Shown piece by piece: positions 35,178-44,543 of a stretch of 64,000 nucleotides of DNA. Source of the stretch: Kordiimonadales bacterium IMCC3096. GTDB lineage: Bacteria > Pseudomonadota > Alphaproteobacteria > Minwuiales > Minwuiaceae. Position 1 is the first letter of the stretch, and each line of letters opens with the position of its first letter. The DNA lies in contig CP018227.1 in NCBI GenBank assembly GCA_016865035.1, positions 1,954,001 to 2,018,000 on the forward strand, read 5' to 3'. The notes under the pieces were generated by a model, which saw only the letters and a program-made list of their open reading frames with translations, was not told the origin of the DNA and did not search any database. The translations under genes and the position numbers were made by a program.

Positions 35178-36013
35178 CAGCCATCGTCAACGAACATATC
35201 CAGCCCGCCCTGCCACCACCGCCCGTGCGACGGCGCTGGAGCGGCACCCGCACCACCGGCTGGATCGCGCTGGCGGCAATGATCGGCCTGCTGGGGGGCC
35301 TGAGCCTCTATCTGATCCTGGCCTGGGACAGCGAACTGGTCGCGAAATATGCGCCGAAGTACTGGAAGGGCCTGCAGATCACGCTGGGGCTGGTGGCCAC
35401 GTCGCTGGTCTTCGGTGCGGCCATGTCACTGCCCGTCGCCGTCGGGCGCCTGTCGCCGAACCGGGCTGTCGGCGCGCTGGCCTATGGCTACGTCTACCTG
35501 TTTCGCGGTACGCCACTGCTGGCGCAGGTGTTCCTGGTCTATTACGGCGCCGGCGAGTTCCGGCCAGAACTGCAGTCTGTGGGACTCTGGGCATTCTTCC
35601 GCGATCCCTGGAACTGCGCCGTCTTCGCCTTTGCCCTGAACACGGCGGCCTATCAGGCGGAGATCCTGCGCGGCGCGATCCAGTCGGTCGCGAAGGGCCA
35701 ATGGGAGGCGGCGGAGGCGCTGGGCCTCACCCGCCTGCAGGCGTTCCGCAAGATCATCCTGCCGCAGGCCCTGATCGTGGCGCTGCGCCCCTATGGCAAC
35801 GAGATCATCCTGATGCTGAAGGGATCGGCCATTGTCGCCATCATCACCGTGCTGGACCTGATGGGGGAGACGCGGCGCGCCTATTCCCGCAGCTTCGATT
35901 TCCAGACCTACCTCTGGGCAGCCGTCGTCTACCTACTGATGGTGGAGACCATCCGCAACATCTGGGAACGGCTGGAGAAACGCCTCACCCGCCACCTGCG
36001 CCGCGACGGGTGA
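35174..36013 (+). CDS. Amino acid ABC transporter permease (HisM-like)
   Basis: A 279-residue permease partner of the HisQ-like protein. It has a proline-rich 40-residue cytoplasmic N-terminal extension (PPPPVRRRW), then GLQITLGLVATSLVFGAAMSLPVAVG and the EAA loop WEAAEALGLTRLQAFRKIILPQAL. No HisP-type ATPase follows; the next gene is convergent. The ATPase must be elsewhere or shared with another transporter. Confidence 0.92.
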   Translation: MTAIVNEHIQPALPPPPVRRRWSGTRTTGWIALAAMIGLLGGLSLYLILAWDSELVAKYAPKYWKGLQITLGLVATSLVFGAAMSLPVAVGRLSPNRAVGALAYGYVYLFRGTPLLAQVFLVYYGAGEFRPELQSVGLWAFFRDPWNCAVFAFALNTAAYQAEILRGAIQSVAKGQWEAAEALGLTRLQAFRKIILPQALIVALRPYGNEIILMLKGSAIVAIITVLDLMGETRRAYSRSFDFQTYLWAAVVYLLMVETIRNIWERLEKRLTRHLRRDG

Positions 36014-36040
36014 GACTGTCTGACGTAAGCGGCCCGGTGA

Positions 36041-37279
36041 TCAGTCCCTGAACTTCTTGAACAGGTCGTGGGCGACCTTGCGGATCTGGATCTCCTCGGT
36101 GCCTTCGGTGATGCGATAGCGGCGGTGGTGGCGATAGATGTGCTCGAAGGGCTTGTAGCGGGTGTAGCCCATGCCGCCGTGCACCTGCATGGCCCGGTCC
36201 GCCGCCTCGCAGACGAAGCGGTTGGCGCGGTAGTTGGCCATGGCGACCCAGTGCGTCACCTCCATGTGGTGCGCCTGGTCCAGGTGCCAGGCGCTCTTGT
36301 AGACCAGGTTGCGCAGCATCTCGGCCTCGGTATTCAGCTCGGCCAGCGGCCACTGGATGGCCTGGTTGGTGCTGAGCGGCTTGCCCCAGGTGACGCGCTT
36401 GTTGGCCCATTTCACGGCCTCGTCGACGCAGTACTGTCCGGCCCCGAGGCTGGATGCCGCCTGCCGGATGCGGTTCTCGTGGAAGAACGCCTGGGCACAT
36501 TCCAGACCGCGGCCTTCCTCGTGCAGGATGGCGCTGTCGGGTACCCAGACATCGCGGAAATGCACCTCCGCATGGTCGGAGGGCATGTTGAAGGTCCAGT
36601 GCATGTAGGCAATGTCGACCCCCGGTGTCTCCACCGGAACGATGAAGGCGGTGATGCCTTTCGGGCGGCCCACGTCGCCGGAGGTGCGGGCGAAGACCAC
36701 GTCGTGGGACGCGTTGGACATGCCCGAGTTCCAGCGCTTGGTGCCATTGATCAGCCAGCCGCCATCCTTCTGCACCGCCGTCGTTTCCATGTAGGTGGCG
36801 TCGGAGCCATGATTGGGTTCCGTGACGCCGAAGGCGACACGCTTGCGACCCGTGATCATGTCCTCGATGAATTCCTTCTTCTGCTCCGGGCTGGCGACGG
36901 CGTGGAAGATCATGACCACGGGAAAGTTGCCGACGATGGAGCTTTCGTTCTGCAGGTCGTTGTGCAGTCCCAGGCCCCGGTGGGCCAGATGTTCGCGGAT
37001 GATCGCCATGCCCAGGTTGGAGCCGGCCGAGCCGCCGATATCCGTGGGCAGGGCCCAGCGCAGATGACCGGCCTTGTCGGCGCGGCGCTTCATCTCCGCC
37101 AGCAGTTCCTCCCACTCCTCCTTCGGGCGGCCGCCATTGTCCCAGTCGGTGCGTTCATATTCGCGCCGATGGTCGAAGAACCTGATGTTCTCCTCCTCCA
37201 GCGGCTTGATCTCCTTCTCGATGAAGGCATCGAGCACGCCGATGTAGTCGCTGATCTCGCGCGGGATCGTGAAGTCCAT
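36041..37279 (-). CDS. Acyl-CoA dehydrogenase family protein
   Basis: A 412-residue flavoprotein. FGVTEPNHGSDATYMETTA and RWNSGMSNASHDVVFART form the flavin/substrate region; the C-terminal AMQVHGGMGYTRYKPFEHIYRHHRRYRITEGTEEIQIRKVA is typical of the ACAD10/11-like group. ATG 37279 has GGAGG 6 nt upstream; the GTG at 37285 abuts it. It should oxidise an acyl-CoA with transfer to ETF. Downstream of a quinone oxidoreductase on the same strand (gap 33 nt), so the two are probably co-transcribed. Confidence 0.92.
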   Translation of the reverse strand: MDFTIPREISDYIGVLDAFIEKEIKPLEEENIRFFDHRREYERTDWDNGGRPKEEWEELLAEMKRRADKAGHLRWALPTDIGGSAGSNLGMAIIREHLAHRGLGLHNDLQNESSIVGNFPVVMIFHAVASPEQKKEFIEDMITGRKRVAFGVTEPNHGSDATYMETTAVQKDGGWLINGTKRWNSGMSNASHDVVFARTSGDVGRPKGITAFIVPVETPGVDIAYMHWTFNMPSDHAEVHFRDVWVPDSAILHEEGRGLECAQAFFHENRIRQAASSLGAGQYCVDEAVKWANKRVTWGKPLSTNQAIQWPLAELNTEAEMLRNLVYKSAWHLDQAHHMEVTHWVAMANYRANRFVCEAADRAMQVHGGMGYTRYKPFEHIYRHHRRYRITEGTEEIQIRKVAHDLFKKFRD

Positions 37280-37312
37280 GGTCACCCTCCCCAGGGTTCT
37301 GTTTCGTTTGCG

Positions 37313-38302
37313 TCAGACTGTCTGGTCCAGCCTCACCACCAGCTTGCCCACTGCCTTGCGGTCGCGCATGGCGCGGAAGGCGTCGATGCCATTGTCCAGG
37401 CTGTAGGTGCCGCCGATGTGCGGGCGCAGCTTGCCATCCGACCAGAGTTCCATCATGGCCGCGATGTTGGCCCGGCAGCGGTCGGGGAACCGGCGGGCGA
37501 AGCCCTGGTAGGCAACGCCGATCAGTTCGATCTGCTTGATCAGGATGTGATTGGCGGGCAGCTGCGCGATGTCACCGGCGGCGAAGCCGATGACCAGCAT
37601 CCGGCCGCCCCAGTTGATCGACCGTATCGCCTGATGGCTGTAGTCGCCGCCGACGGAATCGAAGATCACGTCCGCACCGCGACCATCGGTCAGCGCCTTG
37701 ATCTGGTGGCGCAGTTCGTCGCCCTCCGCATAGTTCACCAGATCATCGGCACCGCGTGCCCGGCAGGCGGCGAGCTTCTCGTCCGAGCTGGCGGCGGCAA
37801 TGACCCGCGCGCCCCATGCCTTGCCGGCCTCGACAGCGGCCAGACCGGTGCCACCCGATGCGCCCAGCACCAGCAGGGTTTCCCCGGCCTGCAGGCGACC
37901 GCGATCCTTCAGCGCATGATGAATGGTGCCATAGGTCAGGCAGAAGGCTGCGGCAGTGTCGAAGTCCATGGCGTCAGGCAGCGGAAAGACCCAGTCCGTC
38001 GGGCAGACGACGAACTCGGCCAGGCAACCGATCCAGGGATGCACGGCAACCCGCTGACCAATCTCCAGCCCGGTGACTCCCTCACCAAGCGCGTCGATGG
38101 TGCCAGCGGCTTCCATCCCCGGCGCAAACGGCGGTTGCCCACTGTACTGGTACTTGCCCTGCGGCATCAGCAGGTCGGGAAAGTTCAGAGACACCGCGTG
38201 CACCCGCACCCGAATCTCTCCCGCACCCGGTTCCGGCGTCGGCAATTCGCCGACCTTCAGATCCTCGATGGATCCGATCTTCTCGCAGATGATCGCCCGC
38301 AC
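37313..38302 (-). CDS. NADPH:quinone oxidoreductase family protein
   Basis: A 329-residue zinc-free MDR protein starting with GTG at 38302, preceded by GGGGAGGACAGG. The start MRAIICEKIGSIEDLKVGELPTPEPG and the cofactor fold ETLLVLGASGGTGLAAVEAGKAWGARVIAAASS are clear. It resembles the gene at 32365-33345 in layout and probably acts on quinones or enoyl compounds. It is the upstream partner of the acyl-CoA dehydrogenase. Confidence 0.92.
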   Translation of the reverse strand: MRAIICEKIGSIEDLKVGELPTPEPGAGEIRVRVHAVSLNFPDLLMPQGKYQYSGQPPFAPGMEAAGTIDALGEGVTGLEIGQRVAVHPWIGCLAEFVVCPTDWVFPLPDAMDFDTAAAFCLTYGTIHHALKDRGRLQAGETLLVLGASGGTGLAAVEAGKAWGARVIAAASSDEKLAACRARGADDLVNYAEGDELRHQIKALTDGRGADVIFDSVGGDYSHQAIRSINWGGRMLVIGFAAGDIAQLPANHILIKQIELIGVAYQGFARRFPDRCRANIAAMMELWSDGKLRPHIGGTYSLDNGIDAFRAMRDRKAVGKLVVRLDQTV

Positions 38303-38503
38303 CCTGTCCTCCCCTGAACCCCGTGCCGTCGCCTGCAGCAACTATAGAAGCTTCCCGATGGAAACGCAGCGTTTCCCTTGCACGACCTTGCGGCAGGGCA
38401 GGGATGCGCTCATCTCGGGTATAGACTTTGGTGTCGTGCGATGCCCTGCAACGGCCTGCAGGACAGGCGACACCGAACGAAATGACAAGCCGGGAGAAAC
38501 GAC

Positions 38504-39139
38504 ATGGCCCTCGACCGCATTGACCATCTGGCCTTCATCACGCCGGATCTGACCGGTACCATCCGCTTCTACCGTGACCTGCTGGGCATGGACCTGTCGC
38601 TGGGTATCGGTCACGACGGTTTCCGCCACTACTTCTTCAGCGCGGGCGCCAATTACATCGCCTTCTTCGCCTATGACGGCGCGTCGGCCATGACGAAGAA
38701 ATTCCACGGCAACCGCACATCCGACCCGATCGGTTTCGATCATGTGGCCTTCACCGTGGAAACGCGGGAGGAGTTCTTCGAGTGGAAGGACCGGCTGGAG
38801 GCGGCGGGAATCGAGGTCACCGGACCGATCGACCATGGTGTCTTCTGGTCTCTGTACTTCTTCGACAACAACAATATCCCGCTGGAGATCGCGTGGAACC
38901 TGATGGAAGTCGCGGAAGCGCCTGCCGTGGTCGACGACGACATCCCGGCCATCGTGCATGAAGGATCGCGCCCGCAACCGGGCCACTGGCCGGCGGTCAC
39001 GCAGCGGACCGCGCCGGAGGACATGAAGCCCGCGAAGACGGGGAACGCCTATGCCCTGCGCAAGGAACTGCTGGCCAGCGGGCGCGGCAGGCTGACAGCG
39101 GCTGGCCGGGTTGCGCTCGAACAGATTGGCGAGGACTGA
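38504..39139 (+). CDS. VOC (glyoxalase/dioxygenase) superfamily protein
   Basis: A 211-residue protein. The N-terminal 130 residues are one VOC module: LDRIDHLAFITPDLTGTIRFYRDLLGMDL, FDHVAFTVETREEFFEWKDRLEAAGIEV and SLYFFDNNNIPLEIAWN. The metal ligands are likely His in DHLAF, His in FDHVAF and Glu in IPLEIAW. The C-terminal 70 residues are family-variable. Reaction unknown: it could be a glyoxalase-like isomerase, dioxygenase or binding protein. It stands between convergent or divergent unrelated genes. Confidence 0.85.
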   Translation: MALDRIDHLAFITPDLTGTIRFYRDLLGMDLSLGIGHDGFRHYFFSAGANYIAFFAYDGASAMTKKFHGNRTSDPIGFDHVAFTVETREEFFEWKDRLEAAGIEVTGPIDHGVFWSLYFFDNNNIPLEIAWNLMEVAEAPAVVDDDIPAIVHEGSRPQPGHWPAVTQRTAPEDMKPAKTGNAYALRKELLASGRGRLTAAGRVALEQIGED

Positions 39140-39156
39140 AGTCGCCCGCTCGCGGT

Positions 39157-41709
39157 TCAGAACTGGCGCAGCAGCCGCATGATGTAGTCGAGTTCGTCCG
39201 CCGAACGGCTGCGCTGGCCTGAGCGGCGGCGGAGTTCGTCGAGGATTTCGCGGGAGCGCTGGAGCGCGCTCTGCGCGGGCACCATGTCGCCGGTGCCTTC
39301 GCCCCAGCTGTCGGTGGGGGAGCGGCCCAGCGGGTCCGTCGGTTCGCCGTTGCGCCCGTCCTGCCCCGGGGCGTCCTGGTTCTGTGCCTGGCCCTGGCCC
39401 TGATCAGCCAGATCCTGCAACACTGATTCAGCGCCACGCCGCAGCCGGTCCAGTGCCTGGGCCTGTTCATCCATCGCCTGGTCGGATTGCCCCGCACCCA
39501 GCGATGACTGGGCGGAACGCATGGCCTGTTCGGCCTCTCCCAGTTCCCCCGGTATGCTGCCCATGCTCTCGCCCAGTTGCTGCATCAGTTCGCCCAGACG
39601 GCGTCGCAACTGGCCCTGCGCGTCGGCAAGATCCTGCTCGCTCTGCTGGGACGGCGTGCCGCCGCGCGCACCCTTGTTCTGATCGAATGTCTGCGAGCGG
39701 CCGAAGCGGCTGCGGCCCGGGGAGTTGAAGGGATTGGTCTGGGACGGCAGCTTCGAATCCGGTTCGGCCTGCTGCTGACGCCGCTCGAAGGTGCGGTCCA
39801 TGAGCTGCTGCTGCTGTTCCATCATCTGCCCGAGCTGGTCCGCCAGCCGTTCCGCCTGCTGCTCCGACTGCGCCCGTCCGCCCTGGTTCCCCATCTGCAG
39901 GTTCTCCAGCATGTTCTGCAGTTGGGACAGCATCTGGCGCGCCTGGTCCCGCGCGCCGGAGCGCGAAAGCTCCCGCGCCTTGTCCAGCATGTCGGCCAGG
40001 CTCTGACGCTCGACACTCTCCGCGCCGTCCATCTCCGGCAGATCCTCGCCCGCCTCCATGCGGCGCTGGGCGTCCTGCTGCATGGCGCGCAGATATTCGT
40101 CCATGGCTTCCTGCAGTTCGTCCATCAGGGCCTGGATCTCGGCCTCAGAGGCGCCATTGGCCAGGGCCTCCGACAGCCGTTCCTGAATGTCGCGCAGACG
40201 GGACTGGGCAACGGAAATGTTCCCGTCCTCGATCCTCAGCGCGGTCTGCCAGAGCATCTGCTGGCTGGCGGCGATGGTCTCCGCATCACCGCTTGCCGCG
40301 AGGTCGGAGGCCAGCATGCTCAGGCCGATATGCACCGCGAAATCGCTGTGATAGCGCTTCGGGTTGATCATCAGGGCATGCAGCGCGCGAACCACCCATT
40401 CCCGCTGCCCCGCCGCATCGTCGAACAGCCGCTGCCGCAGTTCGATGGCGGCGCGGGCGGCGGGCTGCCTGAAGGTGCGTGCCGGCAGGTCGAAGGTCAG
40501 TGGTTCGGAGCGACCGATCTGATCCGCATCGTCCCGCGCCTCCATGACAAGAACCACCTGCCTGCCGGCCCAGGGATGGTCGGCCAGATCGCGGAACACG
40601 GTATCGATGGCCTCCATCGGCCGGCGGCTCGACAGCGGCAGGTCCAGAATGATCTCGCCGTCATGCCCGTCGCGCGTGATCCGGACGGCAACACCGGCAA
40701 CGCCATAGTCATCGGTGGCGCGGTAGGCAAGCCGCAGCGCGCCGCGCAGGGTGCCCTTTGGCGGCTCCGTCAGTTCGATAGTCGGCTGGTGGTCGGGAAT
40801 GATGCTGATCGGCCAACCGGCGATCTCGCGCTCTCCGTCGCGGATGCTCAGCCGGTCACCTGCCGTGATCAGCCGTTCGATCTGCAGATCCTTCTCGCCC
40901 ACGCGCTCGAAGGCCTCAAGCGTGTCTGCCACGGCCAGAGCCGGTTCGGCCGCGCCATGATAGCGGGCCAGAAAGCGGCTGCCGGTCGGCACCGCGAGGG
41001 GCGCCGCCGCGCCGGCATCATCCTGCGACGGGGTCAACGCACTGATGAAGACCGGCGGCATGCCGGTATGGGCGGGCGGCGTCACCCAGGCCTCCAGCAC
41101 CGTGTCGTCGGCCAGGGCGTCGGTTGCCGTGCCAGTGTCCAGCGCGGCGACCAGCCGCTCCCCCGAGCGACCACCTGCGGCGGCCAGGCTGAGGCAGAAG
41201 ATCATCAGCACCAGCAGGCGCAGGGCCATGGGATCGCGCGCGGGCATCCGGGTGTCGGCGACAGGCAGGCGCAATGCCCCGATACGTGCCGCCATCTGGC
41301 GCCGGTGCGCCTGCCAGAGCGACAGGGCGGCGGAATCGTCACGGCCAACGGCGATCTGGTCCTGCACGCTGGTGAGGGGCCTGTGGGCGCCACCGGAACG
41401 CTCCAGCCGCTGCACCACTTCCTCTGCGGAGGGGGCCTGCCAGGCAAGCAGGCCGCGCAGCAGCAGGAAAAGGCAACCGAGGACGCCAGCCGCCAGACCC
41501 ACCAGATGCAGCACGGGTGGGAGCAACTGCCAGATGCCGAGCAGTGTGACGGAAACCAGCAGCAGCACCGCGGCGAAGCCTGGCCAGAGCAGGGGAACCA
41601 GACGTTCCCAGCCCAGGATCAGACGCGTCGCCCACAGTTTCCGCCCCAGCGCCGCGCGCTGCTGCGGGTCAAGAATGCTGTCCAGCGTCTCGTCGCGTTC
41701 GTCTGCCAT
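39157..41709 (-). CDS. TIGR02302 family protein (DUF4175)
   Basis: An 850-residue protein of the alphaproteobacterial TIGR02302 family. Two N-terminal hydrophobic segments (VPLLWPGFAAVLLLVSVTLLGIW and LVGLAAGVLGCLFLLLRGLLAW) and one near residue 175 anchor it in the inner membrane. The middle is a beta-rich region and the last 350 residues are very Gln/Met/Glu-rich coiled coil (QMMEQQQQLMDRTFERRQQQ). Function unknown. It follows lysA by 16 nt, so it belongs to the argH-lptM-lysA transcript. ATG 41709 has AGGGAG upstream. Confidence 0.9.
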   Translation of the reverse strand: MADERDETLDSILDPQQRAALGRKLWATRLILGWERLVPLLWPGFAAVLLLVSVTLLGIWQLLPPVLHLVGLAAGVLGCLFLLLRGLLAWQAPSAEEVVQRLERSGGAHRPLTSVQDQIAVGRDDSAALSLWQAHRRQMAARIGALRLPVADTRMPARDPMALRLLVLMIFCLSLAAAGGRSGERLVAALDTGTATDALADDTVLEAWVTPPAHTGMPPVFISALTPSQDDAGAAAPLAVPTGSRFLARYHGAAEPALAVADTLEAFERVGEKDLQIERLITAGDRLSIRDGEREIAGWPISIIPDHQPTIELTEPPKGTLRGALRLAYRATDDYGVAGVAVRITRDGHDGEIILDLPLSSRRPMEAIDTVFRDLADHPWAGRQVVLVMEARDDADQIGRSEPLTFDLPARTFRQPAARAAIELRQRLFDDAAGQREWVVRALHALMINPKRYHSDFAVHIGLSMLASDLAASGDAETIAASQQMLWQTALRIEDGNISVAQSRLRDIQERLSEALANGASEAEIQALMDELQEAMDEYLRAMQQDAQRRMEAGEDLPEMDGAESVERQSLADMLDKARELSRSGARDQARQMLSQLQNMLENLQMGNQGGRAQSEQQAERLADQLGQMMEQQQQLMDRTFERRQQQAEPDSKLPSQTNPFNSPGRSRFGRSQTFDQNKGARGGTPSQQSEQDLADAQGQLRRRLGELMQQLGESMGSIPGELGEAEQAMRSAQSSLGAGQSDQAMDEQAQALDRLRRGAESVLQDLADQGQGQAQNQDAPGQDGRNGEPTDPLGRSPTDSWGEGTGDMVPAQSALQRSREILDELRRRSGQRSRSADELDYIMRLLRQF

Positions 41710-41725
41710 CAGGCTCCCTGAATAC

Positions 41726-43009
41726 TCAACCGTCCTGTTCGAGCCACGAGGGTATGGCGTCGAGACCCAGAAGATCATCGAAGGTCTGGCGTGCCCGGAC
41801 AACCGCGAAACGGTCGCCGTCCACCAGAACCTCGGGCACCAGCAGGCGGGTATTGTACGTTGACGCCATCACCGCACCATAGGCACCGGCACCCATGAAG
41901 CACAGCGTATCACCGGCTGCGACGGAAGGCATGTCACAATCCCTTGCGAAGGTGTCGGTGCTCTCGCAGATCGGGCCGACGAGGTCGGCGCGGATCATCC
42001 GGCCCTGCGGCTCACGCTCCGTGCGGACCTCGTGCACCGCATCGTACATGGCCGGGCGCACCAGATCGTTCATCGCCGAATCGAGGATGACGAAGGTCCG
42101 GCCATCACCGTCCTTCACGTAGATCACCCGTGACAGCAGCGCCCCGGCATTGCCGACGATCATGCGACCCGGTTCGAAGATCAGCGTCGCGCCGAGATGG
42201 CCGACCGTGCGGCTGACGATATCGGCATAGGCATCGGGGGAGGGCGGGACGGCGTCGGGGCTGTAGGGAATGCCCAGTCCGCCACCCAGGTCGATGGTAT
42301 TGATCCCGTGCCCGTCATCGCGCAGCGCCGCGACCAGGTCCGCGGCCCTGGCGAAGGCCTTCTCGAAGGGGCTGAGGTCGGTCAGCTGTGATCCGATATG
42401 CAGATCGACACCGATGACGCGGATGCCCGGCAGCTTCGCGGCGCGGGCATAGACCTCGCGCGCCCGGCCGATCGGGATGCCGAACTTGTTCTCCGCCTTG
42501 CCGGTGGAGATCTTGGCATGGGTCAGCGCATCCACGTCCGGATTGACGCGGATGGTGATGGCGGCGGTCAGCCCCAGACCGGCGGCGGTCTCCGACAGGG
42601 CTTCCAGTTCCGGCTCCGATTCGACATTGAACTGGCGGATACCGGCCTGCAGCGCGAAGGTCATCTCCATCCGGGTCTTGCCGACACCGGAGAAGACGAT
42701 CTTCTCCGGCGGTACCCCGGCGGCGAGGCCACGGCGCAGCTCCCCCTCCGACACCACATCGACACCGGCACCCATGCGGGCCAGCGTGCGGATGATGGCC
42801 AGGTTGCTGTTGGCCTTCACCGAATAGCAGATCAGGCTCTCCACCGCAGGACAGGCACTGGCCAGCGCCATGGCGAAGACGCGGTACTGGCGGCGCAGCA
42901 TGGCGGAGGAATAGACATAGACCGGGGTACCCACCCGGTCCGCGATTTCGGCAATGGCCACATCCTCGACATGCAGATGGCCATCGCGGTACTGGAACTG
43001 GTCGGTCAT
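41726..43009 (-). CDS. lysA: Diaminopimelate decarboxylase
   Basis: A 427-residue PLP enzyme that converts meso-diaminopimelate to lysine, the last step of lysine synthesis. The PLP lysine is about Lys65 in YSVKANSNLAIIRTL; VNPDVDALTHAKISTGKAENKFG, DLGGGLGIPY and the substrate-binding CESTDTFARD and GAYGAVMASTYN motifs are all present. ATG 43009 overlaps the lptM stop by 4 nt; the long upstream frame to 43324 is a shadow of argH. Confidence 0.96.
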   Translation of the reverse strand: MTDQFQYRDGHLHVEDVAIAEIADRVGTPVYVYSSAMLRRQYRVFAMALASACPAVESLICYSVKANSNLAIIRTLARMGAGVDVVSEGELRRGLAAGVPPEKIVFSGVGKTRMEMTFALQAGIRQFNVESEPELEALSETAAGLGLTAAITIRVNPDVDALTHAKISTGKAENKFGIPIGRAREVYARAAKLPGIRVIGVDLHIGSQLTDLSPFEKAFARAADLVAALRDDGHGINTIDLGGGLGIPYSPDAVPPSPDAYADIVSRTVGHLGATLIFEPGRMIVGNAGALLSRVIYVKDGDGRTFVILDSAMNDLVRPAMYDAVHEVRTEREPQGRMIRADLVGPICESTDTFARDCDMPSVAAGDTLCFMGAGAYGAVMASTYNTRLLVPEVLVDGDRFAVVRARQTFDDLLGLDAIPSWLEQDG

Positions 43010-43152
43010 TCGGCGTTCTTTCGCTGCTGCTTCTTCTCCTGCTCGGCCTGCTGCCGGGCACTTTCGGACGGGGTCAGGGGCTCGCCCTTCTTGCCGCAGG
43101 CGCTGACTCCGACGGCCAGCACCAGCAGCACCAGGATCAGCGGCCGCATCAT
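43006..43152 (-). CDS. lptM: LptM-like small lipoprotein
   Basis: A 48-residue gene that is below ordinary ORF length limits. It begins with two consecutive ATG codons and encodes a hydrophobic signal and lipobox ending VSAC (Cys19), followed by [11 protein letters not shown], the hallmark CGxKGxL/P-type motif of LptM (YifL), then a Gln/Glu/Lys-rich tail. LptM stabilises the LPS translocon LptDE by promoting its disulfide maturation. Its start overlaps the argH stop (ATGA) and its stop overlaps the lysA start (ATGA). That order argH-lptM-lysA fits alphaproteobacteria. Confidence 0.9.
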   Translation of the reverse strand: MMRPLILVLLVLAVGVSACGKKGEPLTPSESARQQAEQEKKQQRKNAE

Positions 43153-44543
43153 GCCAGCTTCTCCCGCCAGCGGCGGATCTGTGCCCGCACCTGATCCGGT
43201 GCGGTGCCGCCATAGGACTTGCGTGCATGCACGGCGCTTTCCGCGTCCAGCACCCTGTAGACCGCATCGGTGATCTTCGGTTCGATCTGCTGCAGCACCT
43301 CCAGCGGCAGATCGGCCAGATCACAGCCGCGATCCTCGGCTGCCTTCACTGCGGCACCCGTGGCGTGATGTGCCTCCCGGAACGGCATGTCGAGGGCCTG
43401 CACCAGCCAGTCGGCGAAATCGGTCGCGGTGGCGAAGCCGGAGGTGGCGGCGCTGCGCAGGGCGTCGCGGTTCGGCACCATGTCGGCAATCATCCCCGCC
43501 ATGGCGGTGACGCAGAGTTCAATGGTGTCGGCGGCGTCGAACAGGGCTTCCTTGTCTTCCTGCATGTCCTTGCCATAGGCCATGGGCAGGCCCTTCATGA
43601 CCATGGTCAGTGCCACATAGGCCCCGCTGACCCGCCCGATCTTGCCCTTGATCAGCTCCGCCGCGTCCGGATTGCGCTTCTGCGGCATGATCGAGGAGCC
43701 GGTGGAGAAGGCATCCGACAGGGTGACGAAGCGGAACTGCGCCGAGGACCAGATCACCAGTTCCTCCGCCAGTCGCGAAAGATGCATCGCGGCGACATTG
43801 GCGGTGTGCAGGAAATCGAGGCAGAAATCACGGTCCGACACCGCGTCCAGGCTGTTGGCGGTGGGGCGGTCGAAGCCGAGCGCCGCCGTGGTCGCATCCC
43901 GGTCGATGGGAAACGAGGTGCCGGCCAGCGCCGCCGACCCCAGCGGCGATTCATTCAGCCGCCGCCGCGTCTCCGCCAGCCGGTCCCGGTCGCGCCCGAA
44001 CATCTCGACATAGGCCATCATGTGGTGGCCGAAGGTCACCGGCTGCGCCACCTGCATGTGGGTGAAGCCGGGCATCACCGCCTCCGCATGGGCATCGGCC
44101 TGGTCGAGCAGGGCCGTGATCAGGTCGCGGAACGCCAGGTCGAGGCGGTCGATGGTGTCGCGCACCCACAGGCGGAAGTCCGTTGCCACCTGGTCGTTGC
44201 GGCTGCGCCCCGTGTGCAGGCGGCCCGCCGTGGGGCCGATCAGTTCCCGCAGCCGGTTCTCCACATTCATGTGGATGTCTTCCAGCGCGGCCGAGAATTC
44301 GAACCTGCCCTCATCGATCTCACGCAGAATTGCGTCCAGACCGTCATTGATTGCGGCAACGTCATCCCTTGTCAGGATACCCTGTGCGGCCAACATGTCG
44401 GCATGCGCCTTCGATCCCCGGATGTCCTGGGCATGGAAGCGCTGGTCGAAATCGATGGAGGCGTTGATCTTCTCCATCACCTTCGCGGGGCCGCCGGCGA
44501 AACGGCCGCCCCACATCTCATTGCTGGTGGGTTTGTCTGACAT
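43149..44543 (-). CDS. argH: Argininosuccinate lyase
   Basis: A 464-residue member of the fumarase/aspartase superfamily that cleaves argininosuccinate to arginine and fumarate. [24 protein letters not shown] opens it, [17 protein letters not shown] and the signature [20 protein letters not shown] are intact. Its start codon lies on the complementary strand within the tlpA start (CATG shared), so the two promoters must lie within each other's coding sequence. It heads argH-lptM-lysA-TIGR02302. Confidence 0.97.
   Translation of the reverse strand: MSDKPTSNEMWGGRFAGGPAKVMEKINASIDFDQRFHAQDIRGSKAHADMLAAQGILTRDDVAAINDGLDAILREIDEGRFEFSAALEDIHMNVENRLRELIGPTAGRLHTGRSRNDQVATDFRLWVRDTIDRLDLAFRDLITALLDQADAHAEAVMPGFTHMQVAQPVTFGHHMMAYVEMFGRDRDRLAETRRRLNESPLGSAALAGTSFPIDRDATTAALGFDRPTANSLDAVSDRDFCLDFLHTANVAAMHLSRLAEELVIWSSAQFRFVTLSDAFSTGSSIMPQKRNPDAAELIKGKIGRVSGAYVALTMVMKGLPMAYGKDMQEDKEALFDAADTIELCVTAMAGMIADMVPNRDALRSAATSGFATATDFADWLVQALDMPFREAHHATGAAVKAAEDRGCDLADLPLEVLQQIEPKITDAVYRVLDAESAVHARKSYGGTAPDQVRAQIRRWREKLA

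Noticed and set aside
36068-38317. Plus-strand frame of 749 codons
   Set aside because: Shadow of the acyl-CoA dehydrogenase and quinone oxidoreductase genes.
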